Notes under the pieces: generated by a model
The model's input: only the letters and a program-made list of their open reading frames with translations
What the model was told of the DNA's origin: nothing
Databases searched by the model: none
Made by a program: the position numbers and the translations under genes
Shown: piece after piece, positions 25,798 to 34,710 of the stretch
How positions within the stretch are numbered: the first letter of the stretch is position 1
Layout of the letters: every line of letters starts with the position of its first letter
Origin: Gilvimarinus gilvus
Lineage (GTDB): Bacteria > Pseudomonadota > Gammaproteobacteria > Pseudomonadales > Cellvibrionaceae
Direction: 5' to 3'
Length of the DNA stretch: 64,000 nt
Assembly (NCBI RefSeq): GCF_030518155.1
Contig: NZ_JAULRU010000220.1
Coordinates: forward strand, 62,001-126,000

Positions 25798-25905
25798 TGG
25801 CTGTCTCGCTACCGCTATGGCCCGCTGGAATGGGCGTGGCGTTGTGGCACCTATTTTAAAGGAATGCCGTTTAAGGTTGAACGGCGTGCGGGCAACGGTG
25901 AATGA
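25798..25905 (+). pseudogene. DUF418 gene tail, displaced copy 3
   Basis: 108 bp closely matching the last part of the DUF418 gene, from TGGCTGTCTCGC to the TGA stop, again ending at the stop codon. With copies 1 and 2 it brackets the zeta module. Confidence 0.93.
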
Positions 25906-26128
25906 GCGCTACATATCGGCGATAGAGCGTCACAGGATTAGCAAAATCCCAAATTGAACCAAACTAAAATAGCGCCACCCACTAATTTAAGTTGGAGGTT
26001 AAGTTAAAATAAGCGAATGTGTGGATGCCCTAAACGAAGTTAAGTAGACCGTCCCCTCACAAACTTGACACCAATATATCGGTGTCCTCGGTCTGTGCGA
26101 TCCGTGTCTCATAAATCGTTGCCCATTT

Positions 26129-27313
26129 TTACTGCATACGATCCCGCAGCAGGTCCATCAATTTTCCGTCGCGTGGCAGTGAGTCACCTTTGCCTTGTTC
26201 CATCAGCCAATAAAATCGGCCCGGCGCAACACGCGTGGGGAGTTCGTAATCCATGCCTTCCCACTCATCCTCGCGAAATGAATAAAAGGCCCAATGACCA
26301 CCACGTGACTCGACAGCGTCGAGCACATCGTTCAAGTAAGTCCCGCAATCTGGCCAGCGCCGCATACAACCGAACTCGGCGGCGACTATGCGTGTGGGCG
26401 GTAAATTGTGTTCCTCCGCCCAATCAAAGGCGGCACCGATATGGTCGGCTACCGCCTTGCGGTTCCAGCTCACCTGACGGCCGGCATATTCAGTGCTAAC
26501 GCCGGGGTATCGCCGGGGAGTATCACGCCTCATATTCGCTGCACTTGTGGCGGCATAAGGTTCGTACATATGGAAGGCATACAGCATCCGATTATCCGGC
26601 AGCGCCTTTGGCCACGCCGCCAGCGAGCGGGGATTGGCGTACCACCCACCATCCACCATAATCGGTGTGACCGGGTCCACCTTGCGAATGGCGGCAATGA
26701 CCTTGGCATAGAAGCGCGTCAAGTCACGTGTACCCCCAGACTGGGCCTTTTGCCAGTCGCGCAATTGTTCCTCCGATCCATTTTCGATACCGCCCGAAGC
26801 CTTTTCCGGTGCAGGTTCGTTCAGAATGTTGTAGGCCGCAATATTTGGGTGATCCTTCAGTGCTGCCGCCAGATCTACCCAGAACTGCGTCGCTTGATTC
26901 TGAAAGGCAGGGTCTGACCAGAGCCGGTCATCGAACTTGCCGCCGTTTTGCTGGGACCAGCGCGCACCGGGAAGAGTCAACGGAGCGACAACAACTTTCA
27001 ATCCGGCGCTAGCGGCAGCGTCAATTTCCGCGCGTAGCACGGCTAAGTCTTCGGGAATCAGGCCACGATAGCTATCCGCGTTGCCCATCAGAAAGTCACG
27101 CTGCTGCCCCTCCCATTTACTGAAAGTCAGCCGCACCCAGCTCGCACCGGTATCCGCCAGCGCCTGGAAATAGGCTTCGTTTTTTGGCTCGGCATTGAAA
27201 ACATTACCGCCTTTCGCCGGCTGATCCCAAAACGCGATCAAATCGGCCGCCACAGCCGATTGCACCAACGTGGCGAAAACAGCCGCCGTACAGAACATTT
27301 TTATCAATTTCAT
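26129..27313 (-). CDS. Secreted GH5 glycoside hydrolase (endoglucanase-like)
   Basis: 394 residues with a signal peptide (KLIKMFCTAAVFATLVQSAVAAD). One GH5 domain without linker or binding module. The acid/base is in YNILNEPAPE, the nucleophile in VAAEFGCMRR, with HMYEPYA between, the usual GH5 order. Substrate probably a beta-glucan or beta-mannan; it cannot be fixed from motifs. It lies just outside the DUF418-tail array, unlinked to the first GH5. Confidence 0.9.
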   Translation of the reverse strand: MKLIKMFCTAAVFATLVQSAVAADLIAFWDQPAKGGNVFNAEPKNEAYFQALADTGASWVRLTFSKWEGQQRDFLMGNADSYRGLIPEDLAVLRAEIDAAASAGLKVVVAPLTLPGARWSQQNGGKFDDRLWSDPAFQNQATQFWVDLAAALKDHPNIAAYNILNEPAPEKASGGIENGSEEQLRDWQKAQSGGTRDLTRFYAKVIAAIRKVDPVTPIMVDGGWYANPRSLAAWPKALPDNRMLYAFHMYEPYAATSAANMRRDTPRRYPGVSTEYAGRQVSWNRKAVADHIGAAFDWAEEHNLPPTRIVAAEFGCMRRWPDCGTYLNDVLDAVESRGGHWAFYSFREDEWEGMDYELPTRVAPGRFYWLMEQGKGDSLPRDGKLMDLLRDRMQ

Positions 27314-28207
27314 CGGGGCCTCTCTAAAAACAAAAGCGCGAATTATTTCTTAACTCAAGACGCGTCCAATGTCGAGAGATTATGAGATATAGCGGGTCAG
27401 ATACCCTCATCATATTCAAATCCAGAAAGTGTGCACAACTCAAGAGATCTTTCCCCGTCTCGCCGGCTTGGGGTTGGGGCCCGGGGGATCACTAACCGGC
27501 CATTAAACACACCTGCACATTAGAGGGATAAGCCCTCGTGGCAGCGCATTCACGGGGACTTGCGACTGCGTAGCAACTAGGTGTGTACTTAGCCAACCGA
27601 TGCTAAGAAAACTAAATGCTGGAGGTTCAACAAGCAAGTTGAACTGAATTAAGTAAACTGGCCTAGGAGTTCGGGCAAGTATGGTTGCTGATCCTGGGGA
27701 CTACGTTTGGCCTAGCTATCAGTGTAACAACTTGGGGAGAACTTCCGAGCTATGTTCACCTCATGCTGAATATTTGCCACTTAGTAAAGAGACCGAAGAG
27801 CTCGCCCTGCAAAACCGGGGAGGCCGGCATCAACATAAAGATATTAGCGCCAAAAGCTTCACCTTCCCCCACTAATATTGAGCTACGACTTCGGCTCAAA
27901 AATTGCGCATGCATCCTCGATCACCATTAGAACTGTAGCTTTTTAGGACGCGTTTGACAGGTTGCACTGCAGGACTAGGCATTCTGCTGGAGGTGTTAAG
28001 GCTCAAAGTATCTGTCGCCTATAAAGTCGTGAAAAACCTCATAATTCGATAGCTTAGTTTCCCTTTTATTGCACTTGAGCGAAAATGAGCCCCATTTATT
28101 ATATTTTTGTTAACTAAAGCAACGTATTTATTAACCCAGTACTGAATAAATACGCAATAAAATAACAGCCAGGTTAAATATCACCAATAAAAGGATTATA
28201 GCGAATT
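27314..28207. other. Long intergenic region with dispersed repeats
   Basis: About 0.9 kb without a supported gene. It includes the dispersed repeat at 27624-27661, in which GTTCAAC-AAGCAA-GTTGAAC (27625-27644) is an inverted repeat. The last 130 bp are very AT-rich and end in AAAGGATTATAGCGAATT before the ATG at 28208, the likely promoter and ribosome site of the next gene. Confidence 0.6.
27624..27661 (+). repeat. Dispersed TTCAACAAGC-type repeat, copy B
   Basis: Matches copy A (21078-21115). The 3' part reads AAGTAAACTG, as in the looser copy near 40640. Confidence 0.65.
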
Positions 28208-31200
28208 ATGTCAAGTGCATTACAGTTCCTTCCAATTAGCCGTCAACTTACCCAAGATTTTTATGAAGCCGATCAGATTACTGAAGGACTTAGCTCTGTT
28301 GCGGGTGCCACAGGCGGTAGCGGTGAAATTTACACCTTGATCGGATTAAAAGATGAAAGTCCTCGCTTTATAAAGTGTAATCAAGGAATATCAATTACGT
28401 CTGAGTCTTTACCCATAGCACAGAGAGATCTCGAAAGAAAATTATCTCAAGTGGCTACAGCGTCAACGACGAGCGGCACATTGTTTTTGGCACTGGAACA
28501 TTCTCAAAGCGGTGAGTCAGGCCTGTTATGGTGTCTATATGACGGCGAGAAAGACGAGGAGCTTAGATTCAGTGAATACAGTTCGCCTAGAATCACAAAC
28601 ATCTCAGGTGTTAGGGCTCAAACGATATCATCAAGTTCTGATACTGAGTACGTTTTAATATTTATCGAATCCAGTAATGAAGTGTTGATTTTTGATCTTA
28701 ATGGCAAGGATTTTAGTCTCCTTTCATTTGATAGCCGCTCATTAACAGGTTGCCGACTGCTGTCAGCGGTTAAACTTAATGGCGGTCTTTATTTTCTCGG
28801 TCTTAGTGAGAGAGGTTTCTTTTATACAATTGCCACGCTCGATGACAATAGTATTCCAATTAGCGCCAGCCCGCCGATTGATGGGTCAATTAACGGCTAT
28901 AATCCTGGAGTGATGGCGACGGTGATGACTGACACCGCTTCGCCCTGGACGGTATGTGCGGATGAATATGGCTGTTATAAATGGTATCAGCCGGATGATT
29001 CGAATATCTGGACATCAAGAGGCACTTTATTTACGAATACCCCTCTTGATGGTCTCGCTGTTCTTTCAATCGAATCGACAATAGATAATGATGAATTCAC
29101 ACTTTATATTTTAACGGCAGATAAAACATTATGGATTGCAACGGGTAGCGGTGACCCGTCTTCGGGTATTAGTTCCCCACTGCCTCTTATCGATAGTGTT
29201 GAATATGCATCGTCAGTAGTGGGCACAACTAGTATTAATATTTTTTCACCACAGGGTTTGTCGTTATTCGCTAGAAATCAGAAAAATGAGAATTGGGCGG
29301 CAACGCCTATTATAGCGCCTTCTCTTAATATTTATGAACGATACACTTTTCGCACGCAAGTTCGCGTTGCTGACGGTAGCAATATACCGGCAAGTCAAAA
29401 GGCGGTAAATATTTGGAGTGACCACAATGCCGTGGTCGAGGTCAATGGAAAACCATTCTATGTATCATCTGACCCCAGTTCCCCCTGCCAAGTGGAGAGT
29501 GACTCCAGTGGTTTGTTGACGATTGTCAGTGATGCCGATAGCATATATTCCAAGCAATTTTATATAGCAGAAACAGATTCTGGCTTTAATAACGCAACGT
29601 GTATATCACCGGATGGTCCCGTTATTGAAAGGCTGCAAAATCTCCAAGCCAGTGATTTAATGGCGGCTGAGAATCAAGTTACAAATAGCCCTTTGTTTTC
29701 CAACCCCAGCATTCCTATTGATGATGTTGCAAGCGCCATCCAAAGCTTAGCCAACACTCAGATAAAAAACAACCAAACAGCCGCACTTAGGCGTATCTCG
29801 AAGCGATTAAGCCGAGCAAATAACAACTCCTGTGACGGACACTGGAGTTTTGGTGCTCAGCCGGCATCCTTTCGGCAGCCGCGTTCATTATCCGAGTTTG
29901 ACTGGGGGGGTGTTTGGCAATCGATTGTGAGCGGTGTAACTAGCTCTCTGGGCGTCATTATTAATATTTCAGAGGGTGTAATCAACGCGACCGTTAGTTT
30001 TGTGATTAATGAAATCCAATATAACTTTAGTGGCGTTATTGAGTTTTTCGAGGATGCAGTGCAACTTATTCAATCTATTTTTCACTCGATTGGCGCCACT
30101 ATTGATAGTGTCATTAGCTGGTTAGGAACCGTCTTTAACTGGGGCGATATAAAACTAACAGCTCAGGCTATTTCCAACAACATTCAAAGCATTATAGAAC
30201 ACAAACAAACTGACATAGGAGGTTTCATTGAAGCCACAATAACCCAGCTCGATGAAATTCAAGGCACCTTGGATAACAGTTTTTCATCGATGATAACGAA
30301 TGCATTGGGCAGTAGTGACTGGCAATCAGAATGCCAGTCAGCAGCGTCAGAAGGTGACAACCCAGAAAATCTAATGCTCACAAAGCTCACTCAAAACTCC
30401 AACAACATCAATATAACGAATAATAACTTGGTGCAAGGTTCGAGTGACCTAGGAGATATTCTTCAAAATTTTTATGATGATGTATCTGACAACTTTGACG
30501 ATAACTTTAGAAATGAATTTTTGGCCATCTTGGACTCTGATGACGACTTCTTGAGCCAGTTAACGTCGGCTATTGCACTTGTTATTCAGGCATTTTCAGA
30601 CACTGCAATATCGGCAACAAAAACACTGCTACAAGCTATTTACGTCATATTTGATCAAATCATTACGACAATGCAAGACATTTTGAATTATGTATTTGAT
30701 ATACCTTTATTAAGCACACTCTTTAAAAATAAAACTCAGCTAGACTTAACTTTAGGCAATTTAATTTCACTATTACTCGCTATTCCAGCAACAATTATTT
30801 ATAAAGCGGCAACGGGCTTCGCCCCCTTTCAAAACCAGCAAGATATACAGAATTTCGGTAACATCTTAAACAACCCAGACCGCCATAACACAAGGGCTTT
30901 AATTGGTGATAGTCAGTCTTTCAACTACCAAAGTTTTTCAGTGGCCTGCGATTCCGCGACTGTTGGCATTACCGCATTCACAGAAACCATAATCGATGCA
31001 GCCGTTGCTGCGAAGGCGACTAACACGTCGGTATCTTTACTGGGCATCACTGTTAGCTTTCTAGAGATCATCAATTTGGCCATAGGTTCGCCTTATATTG
31101 ATGGCGACCAAAATCAGAATCCAAGTGGCCTTGAACAAACACTTTTTTTTACTGAAATTTTATGCCGTGTCTTTGATGTTGCTTGGACAGCTTATTCCAT

Positions 31201-31516
31201 ATCCGTCAAAAGCAATTCGCCAGCGATACGTTATGCGCCGAGAATTGGGGCTATTATTGCCTATGCTGAAGGATCATTAAAAGCAGGACTAATTGCCGGA
31301 ATTATGACTGACTCACCACCGACTACGTCTAGAGAACGACGTTTATATGCCGCCGCTATTTTAGGAATAGTTTCGGATTTTACAAAGGTGGGACTTATTG
31401 AGAGTGTAACAGAAGAAACAGGGGGTGCTTCTGCAGCCGCGACAATGGCTCTTGATATGTTTACTCTAGCGTCGGCGTCGGCCTTACTCGCATGGTCTGT
31501 TGCTGACTTTGACTAA
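28208..31516 (+). CDS. Large AT-rich orphan protein: beta-propeller-like N-half, helical C-half
   Basis: 1102 residues without signal peptide. Residues ~1-390 contain repeated short beta-strand segments (LYILTADKTLWIATGS, GGLYFLGLSERGFFYTIA, PWTVCADEYGCYKWY) suggesting a tectonin- or propeller-like domain. Residues ~395-480 form a beta module (VRVADGSNIPASQKAVNIWSD). Residues ~560-1100 are long amphipathic and hydrophobic helices (VTSSLGVIINISEGVINAT..., WLGTVFNWGDI), with coiled-coil-like stretches rich in Asn/Gln. No catalytic motif is recognised. The VFNWGDI segment reminds me of large uncharacterised proteins also found in fungi; this is memory, not a search. Low GC and isolation point to horizontal transfer. 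A toxin or adhesin role is possible but unproven. Confidence 0.85.
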   Translation: MSSALQFLPISRQLTQDFYEADQITEGLSSVAGATGGSGEIYTLIGLKDESPRFIKCNQGISITSESLPIAQRDLERKLSQVATASTTSGTLFLALEHSQSGESGLLWCLYDGEKDEELRFSEYSSPRITNISGVRAQTISSSSDTEYVLIFIESSNEVLIFDLNGKDFSLLSFDSRSLTGCRLLSAVKLNGGLYFLGLSERGFFYTIATLDDNSIPISASPPIDGSINGYNPGVMATVMTDTASPWTVCADEYGCYKWYQPDDSNIWTSRGTLFTNTPLDGLAVLSIESTIDNDEFTLYILTADKTLWIATGSGDPSSGISSPLPLIDSVEYASSVVGTTSINIFSPQGLSLFARNQKNENWAATPIIAPSLNIYERYTFRTQVRVADGSNIPASQKAVNIWSDHNAVVEVNGKPFYVSSDPSSPCQVESDSSGLLTIVSDADSIYSKQFYIAETDSGFNNATCISPDGPVIERLQNLQASDLMAAENQVTNSPLFSNPSIPIDDVASAIQSLANTQIKNNQTAALRRISKRLSRANNNSCDGHWSFGAQPASFRQPRSLSEFDWGGVWQSIVSGVTSSLGVIINISEGVINATVSFVINEIQYNFSGVIEFFEDAVQLIQSIFHSIGATIDSVISWLGTVFNWGDIKLTAQAISNNIQSIIEHKQTDIGGFIEATITQLDEIQGTLDNSFSSMITNALGSSDWQSECQSAASEGDNPENLMLTKLTQNSNNINITNNNLVQGSSDLGDILQNFYDDVSDNFDDNFRNEFLAILDSDDDFLSQLTSAIALVIQAFSDTAISATKTLLQAIYVIFDQIITTMQDILNYVFDIPLLSTLFKNKTQLDLTLGNLISLLLAIPATIIYKAATGFAPFQNQQDIQNFGNILNNPDRHNTRALIGDSQSFNYQSFSVACDSATVGITAFTETIIDAAVAAKATNTSVSLLGITVSFLEIINLAIGSPYIDGDQNQNPSGLEQTLFFTEILCRVFDVAWTAYSISVKSNSPAIRYAPRIGAIIAYAEGSLKAGLIAGIMTDSPPTTSRERRLYAAAILGIVSDFTKVGLIESVTEETGGASAAATMALDMFTLASASALLAWSVADFD

Positions 31517-32011
31517 TCTTAAACTAGCGGAGTCGGCTAGACGAGGGCAGGTGACACTTTTAACGTAAAACCTATCAGGCTTTGCTTTTTTGCGGCTAGC
31601 GCTACAAGTGATAAAGCGAGGTTAATAGCGCCAAATGGGGAGAACCACTGGGGGCTATGACAACTCCATACAACGCAGCCGTCTAAAAACCCCGAATGCC
31701 CTGGCTCCGGCAAACTGTAATAGACCAGATGCACAGGGCGACAATTGATCGATTTGCCTCACCGGCCGAAAACTGAGCAGAATTTGACCAAAAATAAATA
31801 ATCGACCGGCGACCAATGACACACCAGAAATATGGGGCAGAAGCGCTTTAAGCCATTGTTAGAATTAAGTAAGCCGCCTCCGAAGCTCTCTTTTTAGGGG
31901 CTGAGCCGATAGCGCGGCGTGAGGCGACAAATTCGGCCAATTCTGGCACAATCGGCCGAATTTAGACGATTCGCCACCCCCTAACGGCGAACAGACGGAA
32001 CTCAGCCATCT
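31517..32011. other. Intergenic region upstream of the hsd operon
   Basis: No supported gene. It holds the inverted repeat at 31929-31963 and presumably the hsdM promoter. The minus-strand frame at 31537-31734 has no recognisable domain or ribosome site. Confidence 0.5.
31929..31963. promoter_or_regulatory. 10-bp perfect inverted repeat upstream of hsdM
   Basis: AAATTCGGCC and GGCCGAATTT with a 15-nt spacer, ending 49 bp before hsdM. Candidate operator controlling the restriction-modification operon. Confidence 0.55.
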
Positions 32012-33496
32012 ATGTTCGAACAAACCTTCAAAGCCATTGACGATGTTCTGTGGAAAGACGCCGGTTGCTCCAGCGAGCTGGACTACACCGAGCAAACCAG
32101 CTGGATGCTGTTCCTCAAATACCTGGACGACCTAGAGCAAGAGCGCAAGCTCGCCGCCGAGCTGGACGCGGCGGATTACCAATATATTATCGACGCCGAG
32201 CACCGCTGGAGCCGTTGGGCCGCCACCAAAGACGCCGATGGCAACTTTGACCACAACAACGCCCTTACCGGCGATGATTTGATCGACTATGTGGATGGCG
32301 AGCTCTTCCCCTACCTTAAGGGCTTTAAAAAGCGCGCCGACAACCCGGATACCATTGAATATAAAATCGGCGAAATTTTCGGCGAGATTAAAAACAAAAT
32401 CCAGAGCGGCTATTCACTGCGAGACGCCCTGGAAAAAGTGGACGAGCTGCGCTTTCGGTCTCAGGAAGAAAAGCACGAACTCAGCCACCTGTACGAAACC
32501 AAGATCAAAAACATGGGCAACGCCGGGCGCAACGGGGGTGAATACTACACCCCCCGCCCCCTGATTCGCGCCATGATCGACGTAGTACAACCGCAAATCG
32601 GCGGAACGATATACGACGGCGCCGCAGGCTCGGCGGGCTTTCTTTGCGAAGCCTACGACTACCTGCGCCAGGGCGGCCGCGGTAACAAGAAGCTCTCTAC
32701 CACGGCGTTAAAAACCCTGCAGGAGCGCACCTTCTACGCCAAAGAGAAGAAGTCCCTCGCCTACGTTATTGCCATTATGAATATGATTCTGCACGGCATT
32801 GAAACCCCCAACGTGATTCACACCAACACGCTGGCGGAAAACCTGCAGGACATACAGCCCAGCAACCAGCACGATATTATTCTCGCCAATCCACCCTTTG
32901 GCGGCAAAGAGCGCAAAGAGGTGCAGCAGAACTTCACCATTAAAACCGGTGAAACCGCCTTTTTGTTTCTGCAACACTTTATGAAGGTACTTAAACCCGG
33001 TGGCCGCGCCGCCGTGGTGATTAAAAATACCTTTTTAAGCAACACCGACAACGCGGCGATTGCACTGCGAAAAGAGCTACTGAAAAACCACAACCTGCAC
33101 ACCGTGCTCGACTGCCCCGCCAAAACCTTTCTGGGGGCCGGCGTTAAAACCGTGGTGCTGTTTTTTACCAAAGGCGAGCCCACGCAAAAAGTCTGGTACT
33201 ACCAGCTCGACCCCGGCCGCAGCCTGGGCAAAACCAACCCGCTGAACGACAAAGACTTGCGAGAGTTTGTGGAGTTGCAGACAGCTGCCATCAGTGGAAA
33301 AGGTAGCGCCAACTCAGAAAAGTCCTGGTCGCTTAATGTGGCGGACTTAGATCAAGCCATCTGGGATTTATCGGTCAAGAACCCCACGGCTAAGGAAGAG
33401 GCCGAGCTTCGCGAGCCGAAAGACATTATTGCCGAGATTATTGCACTGGATAAAGAGAGTGAGGCGATATTGGCTAAGATTCAGGAGTTGGTGTAA
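32012..33496 (+). CDS. hsdM: Type I restriction-modification methyltransferase subunit
   Basis: 494 residues. An N-terminal helical HsdM domain (WMLFLKYLDDLEQERKL) is followed by an N6-adenine methyltransferase. The SAM motif is YDGAAGSAGFL and the catalytic NPPF is at ~293-296 (IILANPPFGGK). With HsdS it methylates adenine in both half-sites. The stop overlaps the hsdS start (TAATG), so translation is coupled. No clear Shine-Dalgarno precedes the ATG. Confidence 0.96.
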   Translation: MFEQTFKAIDDVLWKDAGCSSELDYTEQTSWMLFLKYLDDLEQERKLAAELDAADYQYIIDAEHRWSRWAATKDADGNFDHNNALTGDDLIDYVDGELFPYLKGFKKRADNPDTIEYKIGEIFGEIKNKIQSGYSLRDALEKVDELRFRSQEEKHELSHLYETKIKNMGNAGRNGGEYYTPRPLIRAMIDVVQPQIGGTIYDGAAGSAGFLCEAYDYLRQGGRGNKKLSTTALKTLQERTFYAKEKKSLAYVIAIMNMILHGIETPNVIHTNTLAENLQDIQPSNQHDIILANPPFGGKERKEVQQNFTIKTGETAFLFLQHFMKVLKPGGRAAVVIKNTFLSNTDNAAIALRKELLKNHNLHTVLDCPAKTFLGAGVKTVVLFFTKGEPTQKVWYYQLDPGRSLGKTNPLNDKDLREFVELQTAAISGKGSANSEKSWSLNVADLDQAIWDLSVKNPTAKEEAELREPKDIIAEIIALDKESEAILAKIQELV

Positions 33497-34710
33497 TGGA
33501 TTGGCCTCTTATTCGGCTTGATGAGCTCTACGATATTGCTCGTGGAGGTTCACCTAGACCAATTAAAAAATTCCTCACAAATGATGCTAATGGCGTTAAT
33601 TGGATAAAGATTGGTGACGCCACAGCCAGCGAAAAATACATTTATGAGACTAAAGAGAAAATTATACCTGAAGGAATAAATAGGTCGAGATTTGTAAACA
33701 AGGGAGATTTCCTGCTTTCGAATTCAATGAGTTTTGGCCGCCCCTATATCATGGGAACTACAGGTTGCATTCACGATGGCTGGTTAGTGCTCAGCCCTAA
33801 AGATGAGCTAATAGATCAGGATTTTTTATATTACCTGCTAGGCTCACCTTTCGTGTTCCAGCAGTTTGACTCTTTGGCTGCTGGTTCGACGGTTAGAAAT
33901 TTGAATATTGATTTAGTTAGTAGTGTTAAAATTCCACTATTACCTTTAGAAGAACAAAAACGCATCGTCGCCATCCTCGACCAGGCCTTTGCCGACATCG
34001 ACAAAGCCCGCGCCTTAACCGAACAAAACCTCAAAAACGCCCGCGAACTGTTTGAAAGCTATTTGCAAAAGGTGTTTAGCCAGCGTGGGGAGGGGTGGGT
34101 TGAAAAGACCCTCGGTGATGCTGTCGTCGTCGAACGGGGTAGCTCGCCCCGACCAATCAAGAAATTCCAAACCGGGAGTGAGGATGGTGTCAATTGGGTG
34201 AAAATTGGAGATGCCAAAGAAGGGCAAAAATATATCAATAAAACCAAGGAGAAAATCACTAGGGAAGGCGCCACTAAGTCTCGGTTTGTCGACATTGGTG
34301 ACTTTATTCTATCAAATTCAATGTCATTTGGCCGTCCCTATATTATGGCTATTCAAGGTTACATTCACGATGGTTGGTTTGTGCTTCGCCTGCCCGAAGA
34401 TATTGATTCCAATTACTTTTATTACTTGCTTTCGTCTCCTTATTTAAAAAGTCAGTTTCATCATTTGGCTGCTGGCGCAATCGTTAAGAATATCAGTGGC
34501 GATTTAGTTAAAAAAGCTATCCTACCACTACCCTCAATAGATAAGCAGAAAGAAATAGCGTTAAAGCTAGATTTGATTTCACGGGAAATCGATCTTCTGG
34601 AAGACTTGTATCACCGAAAAGCTACGCAAGTTGATGAACTAAAAAAATCAATACTTCAAAAGGCCTTTTCCGGAGAGCTAACAAAAGACAGCAAAGAGGC
34701 CGCCGCCTAA
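33496..34710 (+). CDS. hsdS: Type I restriction-modification specificity subunit with two near-identical target domains
   Basis: 404 residues, normal HsdS length, with two target-recognition domains each followed by a helical spacer. TRD1 (~1-150) and TRD2 (~205-350) are unusually alike: GGSPRPIKKF / GSSPRPIKKF, NGVNWIKIGDA / DGVNWVKIGDA, LLSNSMSFGRPYIM / ILSNSMSFGRPYIM. This predicts two similar half-sites in the target. Codon use is more AT-rich in the TRDs than in the spacers and in hsdM, as expected for exchanged TRD cassettes. Starts overlap hsdM and fic stops by 1 nt. Confidence 0.95.
   Translation: MDWPLIRLDELYDIARGGSPRPIKKFLTNDANGVNWIKIGDATASEKYIYETKEKIIPEGINRSRFVNKGDFLLSNSMSFGRPYIMGTTGCIHDGWLVLSPKDELIDQDFLYYLLGSPFVFQQFDSLAAGSTVRNLNIDLVSSVKIPLLPLEEQKRIVAILDQAFADIDKARALTEQNLKNARELFESYLQKVFSQRGEGWVEKTLGDAVVVERGSSPRPIKKFQTGSEDGVNWVKIGDAKEGQKYINKTKEKITREGATKSRFVDIGDFILSNSMSFGRPYIMAIQGYIHDGWFVLRLPEDIDSNYFYYLLSSPYLKSQFHHLAAGAIVKNISGDLVKKAILPLPSIDKQKEIALKLDLISREIDLLEDLYHRKATQVDELKKSILQKAFSGELTKDSKEAAA

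Noticed and set aside
25590-25859. 89-codon plus-strand frame over the third DUF418 tail
   Set aside because: It reads the tail in a different frame from the parent gene and overlaps the zeta start; not a gene.
31537-31734. 65-codon minus-strand frame and possible integron attC site
   Set aside because: I considered an integron cassette because of the small frame in a gene-poor gap, but found no RYYYAAC/GTTRRRY pair that I could support, and no integrase.
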